Below, piece by piece: positions 27,801-38,849 of a DNA stretch of 64,000 nt. The DNA is from Aquila chrysaetos chrysaetos (taxonomy: Eukaryota; Chordata; Aves; Accipitriformes; Accipitridae). Location of the stretch: positions 8,580,743-8,644,742 of the forward strand of contig NC_044027.1 in assembly GCF_900496995.4 (NCBI RefSeq), written 5' to 3'. The position numbers and the translations under genes are program-made. Position 1 is the stretch's first letter, and each line of letters starts with the position of its first letter. The notes below the pieces were generated by a model that searched no databases, was not told the origin of the DNA, and was given only the letters and a program-made list of their open reading frames with translations.

Positions 27801-30800
27801 ACTCTTTTATGATCAGGAACGATTTGCAGATCTCTGATTTACTCTTCCTGGAGGGTTTATTATTTTGCTGCCTCCATACTGCCTTATCTTATTTGTATCC
27901 TTTCTAAGATCTGATCACTTTGTTTTAATCTGATCATCTCTTCTAGCATCATGTTTGTGCTTTGCATGAGTGTATTATTTATATTTGCTATTAGCATGCC
28001 ACTCAGTGGTTGAACAGAGGAGAAAAAAAACAACATTCGAAGTCAAATAGAAAAAACTGCTTAGAAGATTTGTTTAATAAACCTTACTCCACTGCCCTCT
28101 CTTCCCACCCACCCCATGCCAACAGAATTAGTCTTTGACTCAACACTGGGTAGTGGCTGCTGAGCTCTTAGTTTGCAAGTGCTTGTTAAACCTGAGTGAC
28201 CTTTTTCAAGTTCACAGCCATAATTTTTGCCTCAATGTCTTCCTGGAGCTGATCTTGCACACACAGGGAAGCTATATTTGCTTTTCACTGCTGTTATGTT
28301 TCATTTAATATTAATTGATGGCTCTCCCCTTATCTGCTTTCCCTGCCCTAGGACCATCTGTTTTTAGAGCCCATGCAAGTTCCTCTTGGGGAATTTTTCA
28401 GACCACGAAAGAAGGAAGTCGAACAGCTGGATTCAAAAGATTTCCTGGGTAAACCGAAGGTAACAAGCATGTAACTGTTAAGATTAACAGCAAGCAGATT
28501 AAAATCCCACCTTCTCACATCTCCAGAGAGTATTACTGTTGGCCACTCCACTGATCATTGTGCTGGTGGAGACCGAAGAGCAGGATTGTCAGGGCTTGCA
28601 GCCAGTCAAGGCATCTGGGACACAGAAGCCAAAATTTGTTACATTTGCCACCTCTTCTATCAAAAATGTACTTTGGTGCTAAAAAACCTTCCCAGTCTTG
28701 GTCACTTTAAACTCTGAAAAAGCTGAGCAGGTACTTATGGAATGCTGTGGTTGTCCTTTTGCTGACAATGACATTTTCAAGAGGGGCACATTCTTCCAGC
28801 ATGCTCCTACTCACTATTGCATTGCCAGTGGGACAGGCAGGCTCTTGGGAGACAAATCCCTTAATGCAAGTCAACAGAGAATTTCTCTGATCCCTTCTGT
28901 GACCAGTGCAGTCAGCAGAAGTGCCACAGGCCAGAGAGCTCCAACATGAATAAAGGAAAGGGAAAGTAATTCATTCACATACTTTTAAAGAAACCTTGGA
29001 AAGAGGGACACGAACTGTTGAAGCTGTTTTGGGAATCCAGCTCTACTTTTTCCACTATGTGTATGGCTCTACTTTATGCCTGACTTTAGGATGTCGGAAG
29101 GAAACAGGTCTGAGTAGATAACCTTGCATGAAGTTTGAGAGTCTCTTCATCCAGCCTGGATTCAGTCCTCCAACTGTCACCTTTGTCCTCCAACAGGTGA
29201 TCTCATCCATCATTCCCAATGATGAGTACATTGGCTTCGAGCCTCTCAGGCCTCAGGTGAGCAGGACATAGCTGTGAAAGGAGGAATGGAGCTGTCATGG
29301 AGCTCCAGGTAGGGCCTCAGATCCTAACAGCATCAGGGTAAGAAGTACTGTTGAAACAAAACGTGCAATATCAGACTAGATCCATGGGGCCGCTCAAAGC
29401 CAGGTGGTAGGCTTCAGCACTAGCTGGAAGGGACTCAGTGGTGTGAGTCTCCAACCCTTTGAAGATGTATTTTTGTCTCTTTGCCATGTAAAAACAGCAG
29501 TGGAGACTTTGCTATGCTCAACACGCATTTGCCCAGCATTTTAGTTAATTTGTCAGCATAAGCATGGCTGCCTTGCACTGTAATATGAGTTTCTTAGAAC
29601 CAGGTAGGGGAAAAGATGTTGTTACTCACCTCCTGATGGGACAAAGAGGGAGGGGGAGAAATAGAAGGTACATCCTAGTAAGGTGTGGAGCAGCAGACTT
29701 CTGTCTGGGTGCTGTGGTGTGACAAACGTGGTCAAAAGTAAAGACAAAATACCACAGTGTGGTATTCAGAGGGACAGTAATTAAGGTGGCACAGTTGCTG
29801 CATAAGATACTGTTATAAATAGATGCTGTTGTTCCTCCCACAGAAACAGGGCTTTTATGAACCCAGTGCTGATGCTCTGCGGTAAGTGTTCAGTTCCACT
29901 TTGGTCCAACTCTCCTCTCGATATTTCTGTTCAGAAGGTCATGTTTTGTTCTCCGATGTCTTTGTCTGAAGACTCTGTGGGATCCACACCCACTTCTCAC
30001 CAAGGGTGGAGTGAATGACAAACATGCAAAGGCTTGTGTGGCTGCAAAAGACACTGCAGTTCAGTGGCATCTCTCATGCAAGAATCTCAGGGCAGTTTGC
30101 AGGAGTTGATTCAATAGTCTTGGGAGACAGGCATAGATCATGCCATGGTTGGGGAATGGAAGCAGAGAGTTTGTGGGGCCTGCCCAGGTCTGTGGCAGAG
30201 GATGCTCAGCTGTCCCATCCTAGTTCCCAGGACAAGGCTTCCAAATACTCACTCCCAGCCCTGCTCTGCTGAGCCAAAATCAGCCTTGGTTCAAAAAACA
30301 TGAAAATCATTTGTTTTGGTGATACTGTACCAGCAGTATTTCAGGGCTGAGTTTAATAATTGTTTTGATCTGGAGAAATGGGGCAGTTGCATTTGGGAAA
30401 TAGGTGTTTTCCAAGCTCCTTTTGTTCCCAGTTAGACCAAAGAGTAACAATGGAAATCATAATTTCCCAACATCTGAAACTTTTGGCATGTGCCAATTTG
30501 GATCCATGCAATGTTCTGGATCAAAGCCATCCAGCGCCAGAACTCCAGGGTTAGTAAAGGTGCTCTTATTCTTTCTTTCCAGAGACAGTGACTCAGGCTA
30601 CTATCGAGTTTTGTCACATTATTACCCTGAGGACTCGGAGAAGTTGGCAGTGAAAGCCAGCAGTTTGGTCTTTGTGCTGGCGAGAGGAGAGGATGGCTGG
30701 GCTACGGTCATACACGATGGACAGGTAAGGAAAACGGGTGGGCTTTCCAGCCCATCCCCACCAGCAGAGACCACAGCCCTGCCTGTGAAGAGGAGCTGCT

Positions 30801-33800
30801 GCAATCCTCTGAGCACATTCCTTGGGGACCCACTTCTAGCACTGCGGAGCAGAGGATGAGTTCAGGAGCTCATTTCCACAGACCAGTTGCTAACCATGGA
30901 TTTCTCTGATACTTGGCTCCCACTGGCTTCTGTCATTCATCTCTGTAGCTCCACACGGGCATCTTTTTGGGCCCTTGTGCTCCCCACCACACAGGATCCT
31001 GTTGTAGAATTGTGTAGGATAACAGAGCTCACCAAGGACCACCATTTAGAGCAGTATTTGTCACCTGAGAGCTCTAACGGAGCTGAGGAGACAGGTTGGT
31101 CCTTACCTGGTGTGGATTGCCTCTGTTAAATTAACTTGGGGAAGGTTTTGGGAGAGTTTCAGCTGTGCAGGCAGGTTTTATAAAGGGCTCTAGAGAAGAC
31201 CTAAGGAATTAGTCCAGCAAATCTGACATCTTTCTGCAGACTAGGGAACTATAGTGTAAACAGATTGAATAGAAACAGATAAATATGACAACATGGAAGA
31301 TCTTTTGTTGACAGAAGCCATTTCTCATATGTCTACTTAAGTTCTTTGAAAGAGCCAGTGCATACCTGGATTAGGTTGAGCCAGTGAATGTATTATCTGC
31401 CTATATTTCCAAAAAAAGTCAAAAGATTCTTCACAAGACCACTAAAAAAACAGTGAGCTGTGTGAGCAAGAGAGGCAGTGCTCTGAGGACTGATAACAGG
31501 TTAAAAATATAGAAATAAAGGGTGGGCATAAATGAACAGGTTTTTCTTTATTTCTTTTTTCTAAAGGATGTCCCTACAGAGAATCTGTTGTGACCTAAAC
31601 ATTTAGCATATTCATAAGTGATACAGTAATAGGGGTAGTGATATAGTGACCATGTGCCGTGACAGACAATCAAACCATTCAACATAGCCTGAAGTACCTG
31701 GAGCTAACAATAAACAGTTACAGAAGTATTTGAATGTACTGGTTGACTGCTCAGTGCAGTGACAGATGAAATTCAAAGTCAAAAAAGGTGAAGTGGCAAG
31801 TGACGAGTGGCATTTCTCAGGGATTGGTATTGGGACTGGCGCTGTTTAACATCTTTGTCAGTGACACAGACAGCGGGATTGAGTGCACCCTCAGCAAGTT
31901 TGCTGACAACACCAAGCTGTGCGGTGCAGTCGACATGCTGGAGGGAAGGGATGCCATCTACAGGGACCTTAACAGGCTAGAGAGGTGGGTCTGTGCAAAC
32001 CTCATGAAGTTCAACAGGGCCAAGTACAAGGTCCTGCACATGGGTTAGGGCAATCCCAAGCATAAATACAGGCTGGGAGATGAGTGGATTGAGAGCAGCC
32101 CTGAGGAGAAGGACTTGGGGGTATTAATGGATGAAAAACTGAACATGAGCCAGCAATGTGTACTCAAAGCCCAGAAAGACAATCGCATTCTGGGCTGCAT
32201 CAAAAGAAGCGTGACCAGCAGGTCAAAGGAGGTGATACTCCCCCTCTACTCTGCTCTGGTGAGACCCCACCTGGAATACTGCGTTCACATGTGGGGCCCC
32301 CAACATAAGAAGGACATGGACCTGTTGGAGCGAGTCCAGAGGAGGGTCACAAAGATGATCAGAGGGCTGGAGAGTCTCTCCTGTGAGGACAGGCTGAGGA
32401 GTTGCAGTTGTTCAGCCTGGAGAAGAGAAGGCTCTGGGGACACCTTACAGCAGCCTTCCAGTACTTAAAGGTGGCCTACAGGAAAGATGGGGAGGGACTC
32501 TAACAGGGAGCGTAGTGATAGGATGAGGGGTAGTGGTTTTAAACTGAAAGAGGGTAGATTTAGATTAGATATTAGGAAAAAATTATTTATTGTGAGGGTG
32601 GTGAGACACTGGAACAGGTTGCCCAGAGAAGCTGTGGATGCCCCATCCCTGGAAGTGTTCAAGGCCAGGTTGGATGGGGCTTTGAGCAACCTGGTCTAGT
32701 GGGAGTTGTCCCTGCCCATGGCAGGGGGGTTGGAACTAGATGATCTTTAAGGTCCTTTCCAACCCAAACTATTGTGTGATTCTATGAAAATAATAGACAC
32801 TGGGAAAAAAAAAGGCATAATTACTCACAATGATGAGTTGAAATTAATAGCTCTATAGCAGTGATTATCAGAAGACATAGAAATGCTGCTGGACTGGTGT
32901 GTCTTGACATCCTTGCTGCTCTCTCCCTAAGCATCTGGTTTAGGAGCAGGGTGTTGGGCTTGGTGGGTGTTTGGTCTGTTACATCACAGCCACTCAATGA
33001 GCAGCACTGCTTTTCAGCAGAAAAAGATGCAAAAGGACCATTGGATTTTGTTCAGCAATTTCTGAGCACAAGCCACGTGGGCTACCATATGCGACCTGGT
33101 GGGCACATTCGTGTTGCAGTAGGGCAAGCAGGCAGTGGTGGTTTGCAACGGCCAAAGCAGGGCAGAGTGGGGCTAACAAAAGGTGGGGCTGGGTGGGCTG
33201 GGCCTGCATCTGCCACAGCAGCAGCTCCTGTCTCAACCTGCTCTGCTTTGTGTCCCACAGAAGCTGCGCATACCGAGCTCTCTCCTGGAGCCTGCCTCAA
33301 AGATGGATAAATGGGTGAGCGGACAACCTTGCAACCAGGGGTGAGGAAGGGACCAAAAGATACATATGGGACACTTATTTGTAAGATTATCACAGGATAG
33401 GACAACTGTGTAAGAGAAACATAGAGTGTGAAGCACTGAGATACCTTGACTGAAGACCAAGTGCTCTTGAACAGGAACAACAGAAGAGTTCAGAGCAGGA
33501 AAAGTGCTTATTTTTTTATATACATTGTATCTCTTCACAGCAAAATCTGATGTCTTGGACATATAGCCAAGCCACAGTAGCTTGCATCACAAGCTGAGCT
33601 AGGTATTGTTATCTCTTATCTGCCATGGGCTGATGGAGCACACAAAGATGAGCAGCTGCCATGGCTTTCCTGACCCACTGTAACTTGTTGAGGGACTGGA
33701 ACACAATGATGAGTTTGAGGGCTTGAGGCACATGTTCATCCAGCCTGCTCACATGATGTTTATAGCCACTAGATGTAGCACAGAACCAGGTGAGGAGTGT

Positions 33801-36800
33801 TTGTGTGTTCTAGTTCACTAGCAGAGTGAGAGTAGGTTAATCCCCTGCAGTGGGACAGTAATATTTTAAACAGGCACCACTTTTTGCCCTGAGGCCACAT
33901 GCCTAAGCCCTAAATCCTCACCTTTGAGTTAGGAAAACTTCCTTCATCTCCCGTCTCTACCAAATGCATATCCACACATGATCCCAATCATTTTCCATCT
34001 GAACCCAGTGTGGAAAGGTACAATTCAGACCCTTATTTCCTGCGAGAGATTTTTGAAGGACATGGTTATTCTGATGTTGCTGTGATTCCGCTCCCCCCCC
34101 CCCCCCCCCCCCCCCCCGATGAATCCCTGGCCATAGCACACACTTGGGCATTTGCTCTGTGGATTTCTCACTGTGAACCAGCCCAAGATCCCAGGTGAGC
34201 CAGCAGATGGTGGGGAGAGCCCTCAGCACAGTGTGAGCAGCCTCCCTCTGCTCCAGCACCAACCCAGCAAGGGGCAGGAGGCCAAGCAAGTGTTCCACCA
34301 AACCTTTCATCACCCCTGCTACCCACAAGAGTTGCAGAGACCATTTAAGCGCCTGAGTGCTCCACCTCGTCCAGCCATTTAATGAGCTGATCTCCCTGGG
34401 GCTCTCTCTGGGGTTACACCCAGAAATTTATAGCTGGCTGCACAGTCTGTCATGCACACCAGCCTTGCTGAGTCTCCAGCGTCTTCTGCTCACTCCTTTC
34501 TGATGCTGTTCTGTTGCAGAAGATCAGCAATGGGATTCCCCTCCCTCCTGCCCAGGTGCCTCCCAGCCGACTCCATGTGAAGCAGAAGCCAGGTAGTCCC
34601 CTGGGCCAGGGACATCAGTGGGTGTTATGTGAATCTGTGCCCAAACCCCCCTGCTTTAGGGGTACGTGGGGAGGCTGGTTGCCCACTGCAGCCGTGGCTG
34701 CCTGTGTGCTAGCAGGTTGCAGAAGAGCTGCTGGGGGCTTCTGCTGACTGCAGGTGCTGTTCCTCTGCTCTTTTTTTGTTCTGCAGAATCTCCTGGGGGA
34801 GAAAATGCCTCTTTAAATGATGCCCAAATGGACTTCAAGGTAAGGTGTTTCACAAGCTGAAGCTGGCACAGCCTCAAGAGATCAAGGCTGTGAAAAGTGC
34901 AAGATTCCTGGCCAGACCCTCCAAAATTCCTGAGCTGCCCCAAAATCCTCTGCCCATTTTCCCATTCCAAAGAGAGGCTCCCATGTGGTCTTTCCTCCAC
35001 CGCTCCCAAGTTTGGGACCATACAATTTTGTGAGGCAGCCCAAGGTTGAGTCTTATGAGGGCAGTGCCCTTTTGCCACCCTCCAAGGAGCCAAGAGCCCA
35101 AGACACAGCAGTATTCTCAGGCATGCACTCTTCAGCCCATTTTGCAAGAGAGCGCTGTCTTTGAACTACCTGCTGTCCCTTTCCCCCTCCTCCTGTGTGA
35201 CATTTTCTGACTCTGTTGGTCTGGATACCACAATTTATTCACATTTGCATTCTTCTGGGATGATGTCCTCTGATGCACCTCCATGTCATTATCAACCACT
35301 GTGTGTGATGGAGCTGGAATCACTCCTGTGTCCACCTGGGGATAGCACCTCTCTGGCAGTGCCAGCTGCAGGTCAGCTCTGCTCCCTTCGTCTTTGCCAC
35401 CCCTCTTTCTAGGGCTTTTGGAGCCATTTTTTGTCAGCTGTATTTCAGACAAGGCAGCAGAGCATGGGGACTTGGCTACACCTCTCCAGGTGCCTGGAGG
35501 AATTGCAGCCCTGCTCATATAGGTTTGAGATTGGGAGGTACCTGTGCGATCGGACCCCGAAACAGGCTTCCTGAGTCATGGGAGGAACATTCGATACCAC
35601 GTTTTGAATCTGTAGTTCCTCCTCTGAAATTCAGATCTGCATTTTGATGCTGCTCTACTGTCACGAGGTAGCACTGAGCCAAGGAGTTGTGTCTGTGTCA
35701 CCTCTCTTGATATGAAGAGTCCTGAATAACCAGATGGTTTATGGTGCCACATCTCTCAGCAGATCCCACTGACCCATGGAGAAGCTTCATCCAGCACGGA
35801 CAGACCTGTTGTGCTGAGAGCGCATTGCGAGTGCACTGTGGTGGTGAGGGCAGGCGAGGTGCCAACTCTGCCGGACCTGCGGGCTCTGCTGAGGGAACGG
35901 TTTGGCCAGCAGGCAGACCGAGGGAAGCTGAGGTACGCTGCAGCACAGCCAGGCCCTCTGGCACTCTCAGTGCATGAGTGTGTATGTGACAGGGTGGCAG
36001 TAGCCATTCCCCTGAGGATACAGACCTGCGTCTGGTCTCCTGGGAACGTTGGACTGGGGTCAAAGTACTCTAGCAGAATTTCAGCAAAGATGTGAGCACA
36101 CAGACATCCTTGCAGGGCTAACCTTACCATGGCTTTTGGTTTGGAGAACAGCATGTGCTCCATGGGCTTTGGAGGCCCAAAGGATCTTTCCCAGGAAACT
36201 GTACCATGGTCAAGAAACGGGCGAACAGAAGGAAAATGTCTATGCAGATGCAGCTGCTGTATATTGGATTTTCTCCCGCTCAGCTCAGACTTTGAGATAC
36301 ACTAGGATCAATGCAGAGCAACTGGGGAGTTGGTCCTGGGGTGAGGTCTCCCTGATTATGACAGCCCTGGGGGGACACAGTCAGTGTAGTCAGGAGAGTT
36401 TAGGGTCTTCCCCTCAAGTAAGTGTGTGAGGAGGTGACAGTGTCACTCCCTAACAGTGTTGTTTCTGCCCACTGAGCCTGCAGGGTGGCCTGATGTCATT
36501 GTGCAAGATGACAAGCTCAGAGCTGGCTTACAAAGGGGACTTTGAAGACTGAAGATGGTAGAGGGCTAGGCTTGCCTCAAAGTTTGGTTTTAAGTGAGAT
36601 GATTTGAGCCGCGTTAATGAACCCTTGCAGCTACAGGCATTTGGATGGCAAAGAACTTGGTGCAATTTCAGGAGAAGAGGATCTGGGAAAGATGTGGCAG
36701 CAGCTGACATATGGCAGGCTTACGCTCTGCTGCCAGGTATGTGGGCTGTGACAAGCTTCTCTGCTGTGCTGGACTCAAATCTCTGCTTTGCCTTGCAACC

Positions 36801-37273
36801 TCCATGCTGACTTTCTCCTGTAGGACTCGGACTCCCACTCAGGCAGACCTGTCCTCTACCGAATGCTGGCCCAACACTCTTACCTTGCACAGGGACCGGG
36901 GGACCTAGAGTTCAGCAAGGGAGATGTGCTGGATGTTCTTTCTGAAGGTAGCTCTCTGGTCTGGTCTGCAGGCTTGAACTGGGGCAGGCTTTTGGAGTCT
37001 GTTGCAGGGAGGGACTGGGGAATAGATGGCCTCTCCAGTGCTGTCTCAGGCTCATACTCTCAGGAGGTACAGGCTTGTGCTGGGTTTTGCCCAGAGTTAA
37101 ATTCTAGCCATGAAAACTCTTGCTAACCCCATTCATATGGGCCAGGGCTCATTCTGCTCCTTTACATTTTCCCAGTGAATGAGGACTGGCTCGAAGGACA
37201 CTGTGATGGCAAGACTGGTATCTTCCCGAAATGCTTTGCAACCCAGACCACTTGTGGTGCTGCCTTCCTATAG
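21570..37273 (+). CDS. NOXA1: NOXA1, NADPH oxidase activator 1 (15 coding exons, 508 aa)
   Basis: NOXA1 is the cytosolic activator of NOX1-type NADPH oxidases and the paralogue of p67phox (NCF2). Exons: 21570-21743, 23215-23297, 24879-24987, 27133-27267, 28352-28459, 29197-29256, 29844-29881, 30583-30724, 33261-33314, 34520-34592, 34787-34839, 35763-35932, 36631-36736, 36824-36947, 37176-37273. All phases match, giving 1527 bases ending in TAG. Residues 1-170 are TPR repeats (start [14 protein letters not shown]). Residues 175-223 are the activation region ([19 protein letters not shown]). Residues 240-298 form an SH3 domain ([14 protein letters not shown]) absent from mammalian NOXA1. Next come a proline-containing linker, a PB1 domain at about 358-435 with a basic residue kept on the first strand, and a C-terminal SH3 at about 447-500 ([18 protein letters not shown]). 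The first ATG follows the GC-rich leader directly. TPR, PB1 and C-terminal SH3 order make the identity secure; NCF2 is less similar at the N terminus. Confidence 0.93.
31780..32789 (+). mobile_element. CR1 LINE, 5'-truncated, in NOXA1 intron 8
   Basis: About 1 kb of a CR1 non-LTR retroposon in sense orientation. It encodes the C-terminal part of the reverse transcriptase ([37 protein letters not shown]), then a second open piece ([18 protein letters not shown]). The 3' end has the typical CR1 tail with GTGTGATTCTATGA at 32776-32789. The catalytic FADD motif reads FADN here, and the frame is broken after LHMG, so the copy is dead. Confidence 0.93.
34093..34117. repeat. poly(C) run, 25 bases, in NOXA1 intron 9
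   Basis: An uninterrupted run of 25 C on the plus strand, and therefore G on the minus strand. Its length may be imprecise, because homopolymers of this size are error-prone in sequencing. It sits between exons 9 and 10 of NOXA1, 400 bases upstream of exon 10. Confidence 0.9.
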
Positions 37274-38172
37274 CGAACAGGAGCCTTTTCCTGCCTGACT
37301 GGACTGTCTCCAAGGGGTGGGAGACACCAGACCCAGCTCATTCGGGCCACAGCCAGCACAGCCAGGAGCTCTGCTGAACCTGGACAGGGGATGTCCCCCA
37401 CTCACAGATCCCATGGGGTCAGTTCCAGCAGTCCAACAGCATTTTCTACAGCCTGTTCCCAGACCTGGCATTTTTACCTCTGTGCTTACACTGCCAAAGA
37501 TGTGCCTGTGCAGGGCAGAGAGAAGGGAGAGTTTGGCTGTGGGAAATGTCCATGTGGTAGCTCAGACCTGAGGGGCTCAGACTGCTGGGTGGGAAGAGGT
37601 TCCTCTGGATGGAGAGGAACCTTCACTGCCTCTCCCTTGTTGCTCAAGTTCAGGCTGGGAAGGCTGAGCCTCACTGTAATGAAGCCAAGGATAGCTGTCT
37701 GAGCAGGAGACAGAGCCCTGTTTCCCAGGCTCTTGGGTCACATCTTTAGCTCTACCAGACAGAGAGATGCTGCTCTTTGAAAAGGCTTTTCTAACCAGTC
37801 TGCAGTGGGGTATATGGGATTACACCTTGGGTTAGGACCACTGTGTATCATTTTCCACAGCAAATGGATCTGCCAGAGCCAAAGGATTCTGACCGTTCCT
37901 CAGCCCAGATGCCTTTGGCTCTTTTCTTAAGCCCTTAAGTCCTGCCTGGATGTTACTGCTTCATGCTGCCTGGGCAGGGGTCTTGCAGCACAGAGGAGAG
38001 GTAGTTGTGGAAACACCCCTGCTCAGACTAGCCCTGGGCTTTAGCAGAGTCTTGGAAGGGCTGGGGAGAGGGCTGGCTGAGCAGCACAGTGCTGGGCTGG
38101 TGGCTGGAGCTGGAAGGACTGAAATGACTGTCCAGTTCCTGCAGCTGAGCTCTGCTGGGCTCTGCTGATCTA
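37274..38172 (+). other. NOXA1: NOXA1 3' UTR
   Basis: The 900 bases between the NOXA1 stop codon and the first polyadenylation signal hold no credible coding frame and no splice structure. They are best read as a single-exon 3' untranslated region. Confidence 0.65.
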
Positions 38173-38178
38173 AATAAA
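38173..38178 (+). terminator. NOXA1 polyadenylation signal AATAAA
   Basis: An AATAAA lies 900 bases after the NOXA1 stop. A second AATAAA at 38248-38253 could serve as an alternative. Both come just before the convergent 3' end of ENTPD8. Confidence 0.6.
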
Positions 38179-38573
38179 ACACTCAAGTGCCTGGAGCTGC
38201 TATGGATTTGGTGTCTGACAAAGCTGGACTATGTAACTTGAATATAAAATAAACCCTGAGCCAGAGTTGGTAGCTCTTAAATCAACTTCTACTTGTATTT
38301 TTCTGCTGAGATATGTGAGTAAATATTTTTAAAGACAGCTGACAGTGTCTTTGGGAAGATACTCTGTCACATACTACAAAAATCTTGCACATCTTGCACA
38401 GAGCAAGATACAGATAAGGTCACCCCTCTCCTCAGAGTTTAGGTAGCCACCACTGCTCTCCATCGCCAACTGCCTTCCACGGCTGTTGGGAGACAAGCCC
38501 AGCAGGACTAGAAGTGCCAAGGAAACTGTGCTAGGCTGGTGAGTGACTCTCATATTTGAAAAACAAAACAGAT

Positions 38574-38579
38574 TTTATT
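38574..38579 (-). terminator. ENTPD8 polyadenylation signal AATAAA (minus strand)
   Basis: TTTATT on the plus strand reads AATAAA on the minus strand, about 270 bases after the ENTPD8 stop codon at 38850. The two convergent genes therefore end within about 320 bases of each other. Confidence 0.6.
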
Positions 38580-38849
38580 TCTGGTTTGCGTTTATCTGGC
38601 TTCATCTAGCCATCAAGTCTCAGTCAGCTTTTGTCAGCCAGATTAAAGGAGTCTTTTCCTCTTGGAGGTGCTTAGAGAGCTCAAGACACCTTTGTCATCT
38701 TTGACATCTTTACAGAGATGACCTAATTAGACCTCCTGAGCAATGGAGATGGGTCTAATGCCCTCGTTCTTCTCCCCCTTCCACCTTCTTTTGTACCACT
38801 TCCCTGCCTAGTTTAGTGGGCAGGATTCCTCTAGTCAGGAGGCTGGGAG

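Noticed and set aside
21570-37273. Possibility that the oxidase activator is NCF2 (p67phox) because of its two SH3 domains
   Set aside because: The N-terminal sequence, the short linker lacking the long p67phox proline region, and the location next to ENTPD8 all fit NOXA1. The extra SH3 is better explained as an ancestral feature kept in birds.
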